DNA of 64,000 nt, taken from assembly GCF_025152575.1 (NCBI RefSeq), contig NZ_CP102293.1, positions 1,798,001 through 1,862,000 of the forward strand. The letters run 5' to 3'. The stretch's first letter is position 1; each line of letters opens with the position of its first letter. The notes beneath the pieces were generated by a model, which saw only the letters and a list, made by a program, of their open reading frames with translations, made no database searches and was not told the origin of the DNA. The translations under genes were made by a program, and so were the position numbers. This document shows, one piece after another, positions 19,801-27,084 of this stretch. Source of the DNA: Subdoligranulum variabile (GTDB lineage: Bacteria > Bacillota > Clostridia > Oscillospirales > Ruminococcaceae).

Positions 19801-19829
19801 ATTATACGGGCTGTGATGGAAAAATGCAA
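19801..19829 (-). promoter_or_regulatory. Promoter of glnN
   Basis: On the minus strand, TTGCAT (19829-19824), a 17-bp spacer and a perfect TATAAT (19806-19801). Transcription would begin about 19794, giving a leader of about 80 nt with the attenuator. Confidence 0.75.
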
Positions 19830-19967
19830 CTGGCGAACTGCTCAAATCCCGGGTGATTCCAAAGCAAAAACTGGCAATATTGTCCATCGCCGGGGCACGG
19901 CGGGATATGGTATACTGGAAAGGCGGCCCCAAAACGACACTCTGCGGGCCGCCGGACGAGGTATACT

Positions 19968-20468
19968 ATGGAAATTGAACGGAAATGGATGGTCACCGGC
20001 TGGCCGGAAGGTCTGCCCCTGACCGAGGAGTACCGGATGGACCAGGGCTACATCAGCGTGCGGCCCACGGTGCGCATCCGGCGGGAGGCGCTGGCGGGCG
20101 GGCCCACGGCGCTGGTGCTCTGCTTCAAGGGCGGGGGCACCCTGAGCCGGGAGGAGATCGAGACCGAGATCGACCCCGAGCTCTTTGCAAAGCTGGAACA
20201 CCTCATCGGCAAGCCCCTCATCCATAAGGAACGCCGGGGCTACGCGCTGCCCGGCGGGCTGACGCTGGAGGTCAACTGCGTGGATGCCGACCTGCCCACC
20301 GCTTTCTGGTACGCCGAGGTGGAATTTGCCACCGAGGCCGAAGCCCTGGCCTGGGACCCGGCGTCGGTGGGCCTGGGGGAGTATCTCTCCGACGAATGCA
20401 CCGGCAAACCGGGGTCCAGCATGGGGGAATACTGGATCCAGACCCGGGGGCAGATCGCTTCCTTATAA
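19968..20468 (+). CDS. CYTH-domain protein (triphosphate tunnel enzyme)
   Basis: A 166-aa protein opening MEIERKW, the ExExK signature of the CYTH/triphosphate tunnel metalloenzyme superfamily. It continues with strands carrying basic residues (VRIRRE, LCFKGGG), an EIETEID acidic pair, and WYAEVEFATEAEA near residue 110. Bacterial members hydrolyse inorganic triphosphate or make cAMP; short proteins like this are mostly triphosphatases. It is a single-domain protein without a CHAD domain. An extended -10 (TGGTATACT, 19908-19916) lies upstream and GAGGT precedes the start. It is divergent from glnN. Confidence 0.85.
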   Translation: MEIERKWMVTGWPEGLPLTEEYRMDQGYISVRPTVRIRREALAGGPTALVLCFKGGGTLSREEIETEIDPELFAKLEHLIGKPLIHKERRGYALPGGLTLEVNCVDADLPTAFWYAEVEFATEAEALAWDPASVGLGEYLSDECTGKPGSSMGEYWIQTRGQIASL

Positions 20469-20490
20469 TTGTAAAATTGTGCCGCCCGCC

Positions 20491-20519
20491 TTTACAAATG
20501 ATTACAAAGCGGCTACAAT
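20491..20519 (+). promoter_or_regulatory. Promoter of first DUF3048 gene
   Basis: TTTACA (20491-20496), 17-bp spacer, TACAAT (20514-20519), in the gap after the CYTH gene. Confidence 0.6.
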
Positions 20520-20596
20520 AGAGCTAACTACTTGTCGGCAAAGTCTGTGTGCGCCCCGCCGCCCGGACGGATCAACCAAGAAAAGAGGAACTGTGA

Positions 20597-22015
20597 ATGA
20601 AACGTAAGTTACTGCTCGTCATGGCCATCCTGTCGCTGTGCGTCGTGCTTGCCGCCTGCAAGAAGCAGAAGGCCGAATCGGACACCACCTCCGCAGCACC
20701 GGAAGTCACCGCCACGCCGGAACCCTCGCTGGAGCCCTACAAGGCCAACGTCCTCACCGGTGAGCCCCAGGGCGACGATTACAAGAACCAGCGCATCACC
20801 GCCGTCATGGTGAACAACATCGTGGCGGCCCGTCCCCAGCGCGGTCTGTCCAAGGCCGACATCCTGTTCGAGATCAAGGTGGAAGGCGGCATCACCCGCT
20901 TCATGCCGGTCTTCACCGATTATCAGGACATCGGCGAGATCGGTCCCGTCCGCTCCGGCCGTGACCAGTTCTTCCGCCTGATCCTGCCCTGGCAGGCGCT
21001 GTATATCCACGAGGGCCAGTCCGTCGTCATGCAGCAGTATGCCATCGACTACAGCTACGGCAACCTGAACAACAACGACGGTGCCAACGGCTACCGCGAC
21101 TACGGCCGCGTGAACTGGGCGGGCGCTTCCTATAACAACGGCAACCTGGCGCTGGAGCACACGATGTACACCAACTCGGAGAACATCCAGAAGTACATCG
21201 ACGACAACAGCGTGGATATGGACCGCACCTACAACTCCACCTTCTTCAACTTCGTGGACTACCGTCTGGGCCAGACCCGCGACCTGTCCAACAGCCTGGA
21301 CAGCGCCTACAGCGACAAGTACGGCCCGGTGGTCAGCGACGGCGAGTACGTGGAGATCGAGCACAGCCCCTCCTACAAGACCCGCTTCATCTATGACAGC
21401 GCCTCCAACACCTACAAGATGCAGCAGAACTACTCGGACGGCCAGTGGCGCGACACCGTGGATGAAGCCGCCGACAACACCGTGCTGAGCTTCCCCAACG
21501 TCATCGTGCTCTACACCGACATCCACACCTATCCCGGCCATGAGGCCAAGGACCTGCAGTACGCCGAGTACGCCTGGGGCGGTGTAGGCTACTACTGCTA
21601 CGGCGGCAAGTGCGAGAAGATCTACTGGCAGAAGGGCACCCCGCTGGAGGCCCTGCGGCTGTACTACCTCACCGAGGACGGCCAGTGCAGCGACACGCCG
21701 GTGGAGATCAACATCGGCAAGAGCTACGTGGCGGTGACCGACGTGGACTACGCCGAGAACTTCGTCCACAGCACGCTGGACGGGGTGGATCTGTCCAGTG
21801 CCACCACCGTGACCTATGAGAGCAGCTATGTGGAGGACGACGCCGAGGAAGGCGAGACCTTGGGCATGAGCACCGACGATCTGACCACCAGCGCCACCGG
21901 CAGCGGCGAGGCCGAGACCGTCACCGAGTCCCCGGCGGAGAGCACCACCGAGGAAGTGCCCGCCGACACGGCAGCCGAACAACCGGTTGCGGACGACCCC
22001 GAAGCAGTGGGCTGA
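20597..22015 (+). CDS. DUF3048 lipoprotein (YerB-like)
   Basis: A 472-aa predicted lipoprotein with lipobox LAAC (Cys21) and a Ser/Thr/Pro linker. The DUF3048 N-terminal domain (about 55-200) contains NVLTGEP, ITAVMVNN, ARPQRGLSKADILFE and GPVRSGRDQF. The C-terminal domain (about 270-415) has NVIVLYTDIH and an ending consistent with a beta fold. The tail (about 416-472) is acidic, Thr/Glu-rich and disordered. YerB-type proteins of Bacilli and Clostridia are cell-envelope lipoproteins of unknown activity. A paralogue follows after a terminator. Confidence 0.85.
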   Translation: MKRKLLLVMAILSLCVVLAACKKQKAESDTTSAAPEVTATPEPSLEPYKANVLTGEPQGDDYKNQRITAVMVNNIVAARPQRGLSKADILFEIKVEGGITRFMPVFTDYQDIGEIGPVRSGRDQFFRLILPWQALYIHEGQSVVMQQYAIDYSYGNLNNNDGANGYRDYGRVNWAGASYNNGNLALEHTMYTNSENIQKYIDDNSVDMDRTYNSTFFNFVDYRLGQTRDLSNSLDSAYSDKYGPVVSDGEYVEIEHSPSYKTRFIYDSASNTYKMQQNYSDGQWRDTVDEAADNTVLSFPNVIVLYTDIHTYPGHEAKDLQYAEYAWGGVGYYCYGGKCEKIYWQKGTPLEALRLYYLTEDGQCSDTPVEINIGKSYVAVTDVDYAENFVHSTLDGVDLSSATTVTYESSYVEDDAEEGETLGMSTDDLTTSATGSGEAETVTESPAESTTEEVPADTAAEQPVADDPEAVG

Positions 22016-22046
22016 TCCGGCGCCGGAACTCCTGAACGAGAAAACG

Positions 22047-22086
22047 ATCAGCGCGGTCCGCCCGGTGCGGGCTGCGCTGATTTTTT
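22047..22086 (+). terminator. Terminator between the DUF3048 paralogues
   Basis: A GC-rich stem beginning ATCAGCGC (22047-22054) pairs with GCGCTGAT (ending 22081) and is followed by six T residues. Since the next gene starts 16 bp later, its expression depends on read-through or on an internal promoter. Confidence 0.8.
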
Positions 22087-22101
22087 GGAAAGGACCTTTC
22101 T

Positions 22102-23541
22102 ATGAAACGAAGCATCCAGGCCGTCGGTATGACGGCGGCCCTGCTGGCGGCGCTGCTGCTCAGCGGCTGTTCGTCGCTGTTGGGCGGCACTGCGCCGGAG
22201 GCAACGCCGGAATCGGCGGCGCCCACGGCGGAACCCACCCCCCAGGCGGAGCCGATGGCCAACCCGCTCACCGGTGTGGCCGACGCCGACTACACCAACC
22301 GCCGTCCGGTGGCGGTGACGCTGCGCACCCTGGACGGGGCCGCGCCCCAGTGGGGGCTGTCCAGCGCCGACGTGCTGGTGGAGGGGGTCAGCGAAGGCAC
22401 CACCGCCAGCCTGATGGCCCTGTATTCCAACGTGGACAACATCTCCAAGGCGGGTCCGGTGGGCCCGGGGCGGGACCTGCTGCTTCAGATGGCGCTGCCC
22501 CTCAACGCCCTGCCGGTGCACATCGACAAGAACATCTACGCCTCCAACCTGCTCAACGCCCTGACCTACCAGGACCTGGACGGCTACCACATCGGCAAGG
22601 CGGCCTTCGCCTTTGACCAGGACCGCCAGAACGCGGGCTACCGGGAGGAAAACTGCTGGTACACCACCGGCGAACTGATCAAAAACGGCCTGAACACCTA
22701 CGGCACCTCCCTGGAGGGGGCCAACACGCCGCTCTTTGTCTTCGGGGAGCGTCCGGCGGTGGAGGAGGGGGCCCGCAACGGCACCTCGCTGACCATCACC
22801 TTCTCCCCCAGCGACAGCGAGCAGCTGAACTACGCGGCGGATACCGGCCTTTACGTCAAGACCAACGCCGACGGTTCCCCCACGGTGGACGCCGACAACG
22901 GCCAGCAGGTGGCCTTCACCAACGTGCTGGTGCTCTACGCCTCCAGCGGCATCAAGGACGACGGCTACACCCGGGACTACGACCTGACGGGCGGCACCGG
23001 CCTCTACCTGACGGGGGGCGCCTGGGAGCAGATCCAGTGGACCAAGGAGGACGCCACCGGCCCCCTGCAGCTGACGGCGGCGGACGGCAATCCCCTGGTG
23101 GTGAACCCGGGCAAGAGCTTCATCGCTATCTGGGGCGGCTACTACGGCCAGAGCCTGGCCCTCACCGGTGCCGACGGCACGGCCCAGACCCTGCCCGAAA
23201 AGCCCGCCCTGCTGGAAAGCGGCGTCAGCGACGAGGATGCCGCGGCGGCCCAGGCGGAGTTTGACGCCCAGCAGCGGATCATCAACGCCCAGGCGGCGGT
23301 GGAGCAGGCCAACGCCCAGCTGCCCGACGCCCAGACCGCCCTGGAGGAAGCCCAGGCCGCCCTGGACGAGGACAGCGAGAATGCCGACCTCATCGCCAAG
23401 CGGGACGAGGCCCAGGCCCTGGTGGACAGCCTGAACCAGACCATTGCCGACAACCAGGCCATCCTGGACGAGGCGGGGGTCACCGCCACGCCCACCCCGG
23501 CCCCCGAGGAAGCCGCTTCCTCCTCGGAATCCGGCGAATGA
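22102..23541 (+). CDS. Second DUF3048 lipoprotein with C-terminal coiled coil
   Basis: A 479-aa paralogue of the preceding gene. Lipobox LLSGC (Cys23) is followed by a Pro/Glu linker and the DUF3048 N-domain (MANPLTGVADADY, VAVTLRTLDGAAPQWGLSSADVLVE, AGPVGPGRDL). The C-domain has VLVLYASSGI and GKSFIAIWG. Unlike the first paralogue it ends in an Ala/Gln/Asp-rich predicted coiled coil (about 385-455) and a short Pro/Ser tail. The N-domain is more diverged (Thr-Leu in place of Met-Val-Asn-Asn). The coiled coil may mediate oligomerisation or peptidoglycan-side contacts. Confidence 0.82.
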   Translation: MKRSIQAVGMTAALLAALLLSGCSSLLGGTAPEATPESAAPTAEPTPQAEPMANPLTGVADADYTNRRPVAVTLRTLDGAAPQWGLSSADVLVEGVSEGTTASLMALYSNVDNISKAGPVGPGRDLLLQMALPLNALPVHIDKNIYASNLLNALTYQDLDGYHIGKAAFAFDQDRQNAGYREENCWYTTGELIKNGLNTYGTSLEGANTPLFVFGERPAVEEGARNGTSLTITFSPSDSEQLNYAADTGLYVKTNADGSPTVDADNGQQVAFTNVLVLYASSGIKDDGYTRDYDLTGGTGLYLTGGAWEQIQWTKEDATGPLQLTAADGNPLVVNPGKSFIAIWGGYYGQSLALTGADGTAQTLPEKPALLESGVSDEDAAAAQAEFDAQQRIINAQAAVEQANAQLPDAQTALEEAQAALDEDSENADLIAKRDEAQALVDSLNQTIADNQAILDEAGVTATPTPAPEEAASSSESGE

Positions 23542-23557
23542 CCCGATAACAAACAGC

Positions 23558-23593
23558 AAACCGCCCCGGCAGAGCCTGCCGGGGCGGTTTTGT
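23558..23593 (+). terminator. Terminator after the second DUF3048 gene
   Basis: A 15-bp stem (AAACCGCCCCGGCAG with its complement) and T-rich end. The A-tract on the left lets it serve the convergent phosphatase gene too. Confidence 0.85.
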
Positions 23594-23600
23594 TATGCTT

Positions 23601-24242
23601 TTATTCCTGTTCCATATCGTCCAGGTAGCCTGCGGGCACCACGTCGTAGGCCTCGGCCAGATGGTCCCGCATCCACATCTCGGCATCCAGCCGCACGCTG
23701 TAGCCCGCGCCGGGATCGGTCATCCACTCCTCCGGTTTGCGGAAGGGCAGGGCGTGCTGGGCCAGCATGTTCATGATGACGCCGCCGTGGGTCACACAGG
23801 CGGCCTCCTCGGTGTGGGTGCGCAGCATGTACTCGAACATCTTCATCAGCATGCCGGACGTCCGGTTGAAGAAGGCCTGCCGGTCCTCCGCCCCCGCCGG
23901 CACCGTGCGGCTGGTGGGGTCCATCCACTGGGCAAACTCGGGGTCCTTCACCAGCTGCTGCAGCGGCTGGCCCTCAAACTTGCCGAAGGCCATCTCCCGC
24001 AGGTCCTGCAGCTCGATCTGCCGCACGCCGGGAAAGAGCAGCTCCGCCGTCTGGGTGGCCCGCAGCAGCGGGCTGGTGAAGACCAGCGGCACATCGGGGT
24101 AACGGAACCGGTGCTTCAGCTCCTCCAGCTGGGCGCGGCCCTCGTCGCAGAGCGGCAGGTCGGTGCCGCTGCCTATGTACAGCCCCTGCAGGTTGCCGGC
24201 CGTCAGGCCGTGGCGGATCAGATGCAGTTTGTAATATTTCAC
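23601..24242 (-). CDS. Histidine phosphatase family protein
   Basis: A 213-aa cytosolic member of the phosphoglycerate-mutase-like superfamily. The catalytic motif LIRHGLTAGN is at residues 8-17, with the second-half motif VTHGG near 151 and PLLRATQTAELL near 67. GTG start. Members include CobC-like alpha-ribazole phosphatases, PhoE-like broad phosphatases and true mutases; the sequence does not tell which, and no cobalamin genes are adjacent. Confidence 0.85.
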   Translation of the reverse strand: MKYYKLHLIRHGLTAGNLQGLYIGSGTDLPLCDEGRAQLEELKHRFRYPDVPLVFTSPLLRATQTAELLFPGVRQIELQDLREMAFGKFEGQPLQQLVKDPEFAQWMDPTSRTVPAGAEDRQAFFNRTSGMLMKMFEYMLRTHTEEAACVTHGGVIMNMLAQHALPFRKPEEWMTDPGAGYSVRLDAEMWMRDHLAEAYDVVPAGYLDDMEQE

Positions 24243-24478
24243 GATGGTTTCTCACTTTCCTTAAGAGAGTATCGCTATCAGCATACCCCAAAACCGGCGT
24301 TTCTGCAACGAAAAATAGTTACAATTTGGTTACAAAAACCGGCCGCCGACCCGCTTTGCCAAAATTTGCCCACAATATTTATACCCCGGCAGGGCACAGG
24401 GTCCCCAAATGTAGGCGGTGCCCGGCGCTTTGGGCGGTATAGTGCCAGAATCGGGGGCGAAGGGTGTCGGAATCCGGG

Positions 24479-24507
24479 TTTACAAATTGTTTTTTGACAG
24501 ATATAAT
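24479..24507 (+). promoter_or_regulatory. Promoter of the XRE regulator gene
   Basis: TTTACA (24479-24484), 17-bp spacer, TATAAT (24502-24507). The 343-bp gap 24243-24586 otherwise holds no gene; its left half is AT-rich and presumably carries the divergent phosphatase promoter. Confidence 0.8.
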
Positions 24508-24586
24508 ATACAACACGTAGAAACATGGGCGGCCCCTGCGGCCCGGCGCGGCGCGCCGGTGGGACCCGCCCCGGAAGAGGACAACT

Positions 24587-25285
24587 ATGGCCATGGAGTT
24601 CAACCGGATCCTGACGCTGCTGCGCAAGGAACGGGGTATCACACAGAAACAGGCGGCGCAGGACCTGGGCATCAGCCAGGCCCAGCTTTCCCATTACGAA
24701 AAGGGCATCCGGGAATGCGGACTGGCCTTTGTGGTTCAGGTGGCGGACTATTACGGCGTCAGCTGTGACTATCTGCTGGGCCGCAGTGCGGAGCGCAGCG
24801 GTCAGACCATCCGGGTGGAGGACCTGCCCGATGCCAACGCCGCCACCAGCGGCAGCGTTTACCGGGGCAGCGTGCTGCCCACCATGTACAAAAAGCTCAT
24901 CGAGAACTCCCTGGACATCCTCTACGACAAACTCCAGGAGAGCGGCGACAAGGAGCTGGTCACGGCCATCAGCCGGTATCTGATGCTGGCGGTCTACAAG
25001 GTGTTCCGCCAGATGTACGATGCCTGCCCCCGCAACGTGAAGGGGATGTTCCGCATCGGCGGGGCCCGGTGGCAGGCCAGCGCCGACGCTGCCATGCGGC
25101 TTACCGAGGCGGACCTGGCCGAGGTGCTCAAGGGGGAGGACGGCACCCGGGACAGTGTGGACCCCGCCACCATGGCACTGACCACCGAGCGGCTGACCCA
25201 CGATTATCCCCGCCACGCCACCAGCCTGCTGAACCTGGTGAAGAACGCCGAGGAATCCATGCGCGGCTTCCAGCGTTCCGAGTAA
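24587..25285 (+). CDS. XRE-family transcriptional regulator
   Basis: A 232-aa protein. The N-terminal helix-turn-helix (about 6-62: ILTLLRKERGITQKQAAQDLGISQAQLSHYEKG) is a classic XRE/Cro type, ending with DYLLGRS. The C-terminal 150 residues are helical with no recognised sensor motif. A long leader from a strong promoter and a tight terminator mark it as a single-gene unit. Targets unknown. Confidence 0.85.
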   Translation: MAMEFNRILTLLRKERGITQKQAAQDLGISQAQLSHYEKGIRECGLAFVVQVADYYGVSCDYLLGRSAERSGQTIRVEDLPDANAATSGSVYRGSVLPTMYKKLIENSLDILYDKLQESGDKELVTAISRYLMLAVYKVFRQMYDACPRNVKGMFRIGGARWQASADAAMRLTEADLAEVLKGEDGTRDSVDPATMALTTERLTHDYPRHATSLLNLVKNAEESMRGFQRSE

Positions 25286-25297
25286 GACAAATCAAAA

Positions 25298-25328
25298 CCC
25301 GCAGTCTGAAAGGCTGCGGGCTTTTTTT
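25298..25328 (+). terminator. Terminator after the XRE gene
   Basis: Stem CCCGCAG/CTGCGGG (25298-25304 with 25314-25320) with seven T residues. It overlaps the end of the convergent AbrB-like gene by two bases. Confidence 0.85.
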
Positions 25329-25578
25329 ATTTTCCGGTCAGGGCCTGGCGGCAGGCGGGGCAGACGAATTTTCCATGGAGCTGGACCGAGCCGGGCACCA
25401 CCTCGCCGCAGAGGGCGCAGGCGTCGGCGGGGCGGTATTTCCGCAGCAGGATGGCGTCCCCCTCGGTGAGGATTTCCAGCGGCGTATCGGCGGTGATGCC
25501 GAAGGTGCGGCGCAGCTCTTTGGGCAGGACCACGCGGCCCAGAGAATCGATATGACGGACGATCCCGGTTGAAATCAT
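25327..25578 (-). CDS. AbrB/SpoVT-family transcription factor with zinc-ribbon tail
   Basis: About 83 aa from the ATG at 25578, which has AGGAGG eight bases upstream; an in-frame TTG at 25602 would leave that site inside the gene. Residues 1-50 form the swapped-hairpin AbrB fold (STGIVRHIDSLGRVVLPKELRRTFGI). The tail carries CALC and CPAC separated by 16 residues, a likely zinc knuckle, a layout seen in some Clostridial AbrB-like transition-state regulators. A perfect-consensus promoter overlaps a dyad, suggesting autoregulation. Confidence 0.85.
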   Translation of the reverse strand: MISTGIVRHIDSLGRVVLPKELRRTFGITADTPLEILTEGDAILLRKYRPADACALCGEVVPGSVQLHGKFVCPACRQALTGK

Positions 25579-25672
25579 GGGATGAACCTCCTGTTTCCGC
25601 AACGGTCGAATGGCGGTGAATCATGCAAAATATTGGGGGGATTTTTGTCCCCTGACGCAACTTCTTGTAGAT

Positions 25673-25705
25673 ATTATACGAGAGTTTGGTAATATTGTCA
25701 ATATT
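25673..25705 (-). promoter_or_regulatory. Consensus promoter and dyad upstream of abrB-like gene
   Basis: On the minus strand, TTGACA (25701-25696), 17-bp spacer, TATAAT (25678-25673). The -35 box sits within the dyad AATATTGTCAATATT (25691-25705), a plausible operator. The remaining gap to the amidase start (25706-25918) is AT-rich and shows no gene. Confidence 0.75.
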
Positions 25706-25918
25706 TGGAAACCACAAACCGTTCGACAAAATCCGACCGAACACGAAGCAGCGAGAAAAAATCAAAAATCTCTCTTCCGCCCGCTGCCGGGGAAATGGAA
25801 ATTGCCGCCGTAAGACCCCAATTTTCCCAAGACCGTTACAAGTCTGAAACAACTTCGACACAACTCTGCGGTAGCATAAAATCAGGACTCCCGCCCCCGG
25901 GAGCAAAAGGAGCGGAAA

Positions 25919-26845
25919 ATGGCAAAAGGACGTGTGGTATTTTACGAGGATCCCCCCACCCGTACGCCGCCGCGGTCCGTCTACACAGGGCGGGCACGGC
26001 GGCGCAGGCGTCGGCGGGGGCGGCGGCTGCTGTTTGCCCTGGCGGCCCTGGTGCTGGCGTCGGCGGTGGGGTATGTGCTGTGGTACACCCACCCGGCCCA
26101 CCAGAGCACCCTGGAGGACCCTGAGCGCAGCCAGGTGGAGGAGGACCTTCCCCTGGCAGGCGGGCAGACCGGGGCTGCGGGCGGGGTGACGGCGGCGGAC
26201 GGGGCCATCGTGGTGGCCATCGATCCGGGGCACGGCGGGGTAAATCCCAACATCGGCGCCGAGGACTATGGCAGCGAGGCAAACGGCCTGCGGGAGAGTG
26301 AAGTCACCCTGGCCACCGCCCGGGCCCTCTACGACCTGCTGGCGGCGGACGACCGGTTCGCGCCGATGCTCACGGCGGACGGCACCGAATACCTGAAGCC
26401 CAGTGAGCGGGGCGCCGCGGCCCAGGCGGCGGGGGCGCAGCTGTTCCTCTCCATCCACCTGAACTACGACACCAGCGGCTCGGCCAGCGGCTTTGAGTGC
26501 TACGCTGCCCCTCCCTACCTGGACACCAACGCCGAGAGCGTCCGCTTCGGGGAGCTGCTGGCGGCCTCCTTCGGCCAGATGGGGCTGCGGCTGCGGGGCA
26601 CCACCGGGGTGCGCTACTTATATTATGATGCCAACGACAACAAGCAGATCTATGAATCCACCGACACCACCATCCGCTGGGATCCCACCTTCACGGTGCT
26701 GTCCTCCTGCGGATGTCCGGCGGTACTCTGCGAGGAGGGCTTCATCAGCAACGGCGGCGATATGGCCCTGCTGGCCGGCGACGGCTGCCAGGCGGCGGCC
26801 CGGCGGTACTACGACTGCATCCTTGCCTACTTTGATCTGACCTGA
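25919..26845 (+). CDS. N-acetylmuramoyl-L-alanine amidase (Amidase_3)
   Basis: A 308-aa cell-wall hydrolase cleaving the bond between MurNAc and L-Ala. A basic cytoplasmic N-terminus (RARRRRRRRGRR, about 22-35) is followed by one membrane anchor (about 37-56) and a linker. The zinc amidase domain begins VVAIDPGHGG (about 100), with the zinc ligands in DPGHGG, E (RESEVTLA), H in LSIHLNYD and the catalytic Glu in LCEEGFISN. A type II membrane orientation is likely. An AAGGAG site precedes the ATG. It may act in cell separation or, in context with spoIIE, in sporulation-like processes; that is inference. Confidence 0.88.
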   Translation: MAKGRVVFYEDPPTRTPPRSVYTGRARRRRRRRGRRLLFALAALVLASAVGYVLWYTHPAHQSTLEDPERSQVEEDLPLAGGQTGAAGGVTAADGAIVVAIDPGHGGVNPNIGAEDYGSEANGLRESEVTLATARALYDLLAADDRFAPMLTADGTEYLKPSERGAAAQAAGAQLFLSIHLNYDTSGSASGFECYAAPPYLDTNAESVRFGELLAASFGQMGLRLRGTTGVRYLYYDANDNKQIYESTDTTIRWDPTFTVLSSCGCPAVLCEEGFISNGGDMALLAGDGCQAAARRYYDCILAYFDLT

Positions 26846-27084
26846 ACGGGCGGTCTCCGGGCGAACTTCGCCCCCGGGGACCGTCTTTTTTGTTGTTTTG
26901 CGGCCTCCGGCCGGGGACGCCGGACTTTTGCCGGGATTTTCGGCAGGGTTTGTCCGGCCGGGGGGCATTGGCACAGTTTCCCACTAGTTTTTGGGTTTCC
27001 CCGGCCTGCGGCAAAAACCACCGTTTGCCCCGTGGTATAGTGCAGCTACCGTACGGCATACAACATAAAGGGGGAACCGATCTT

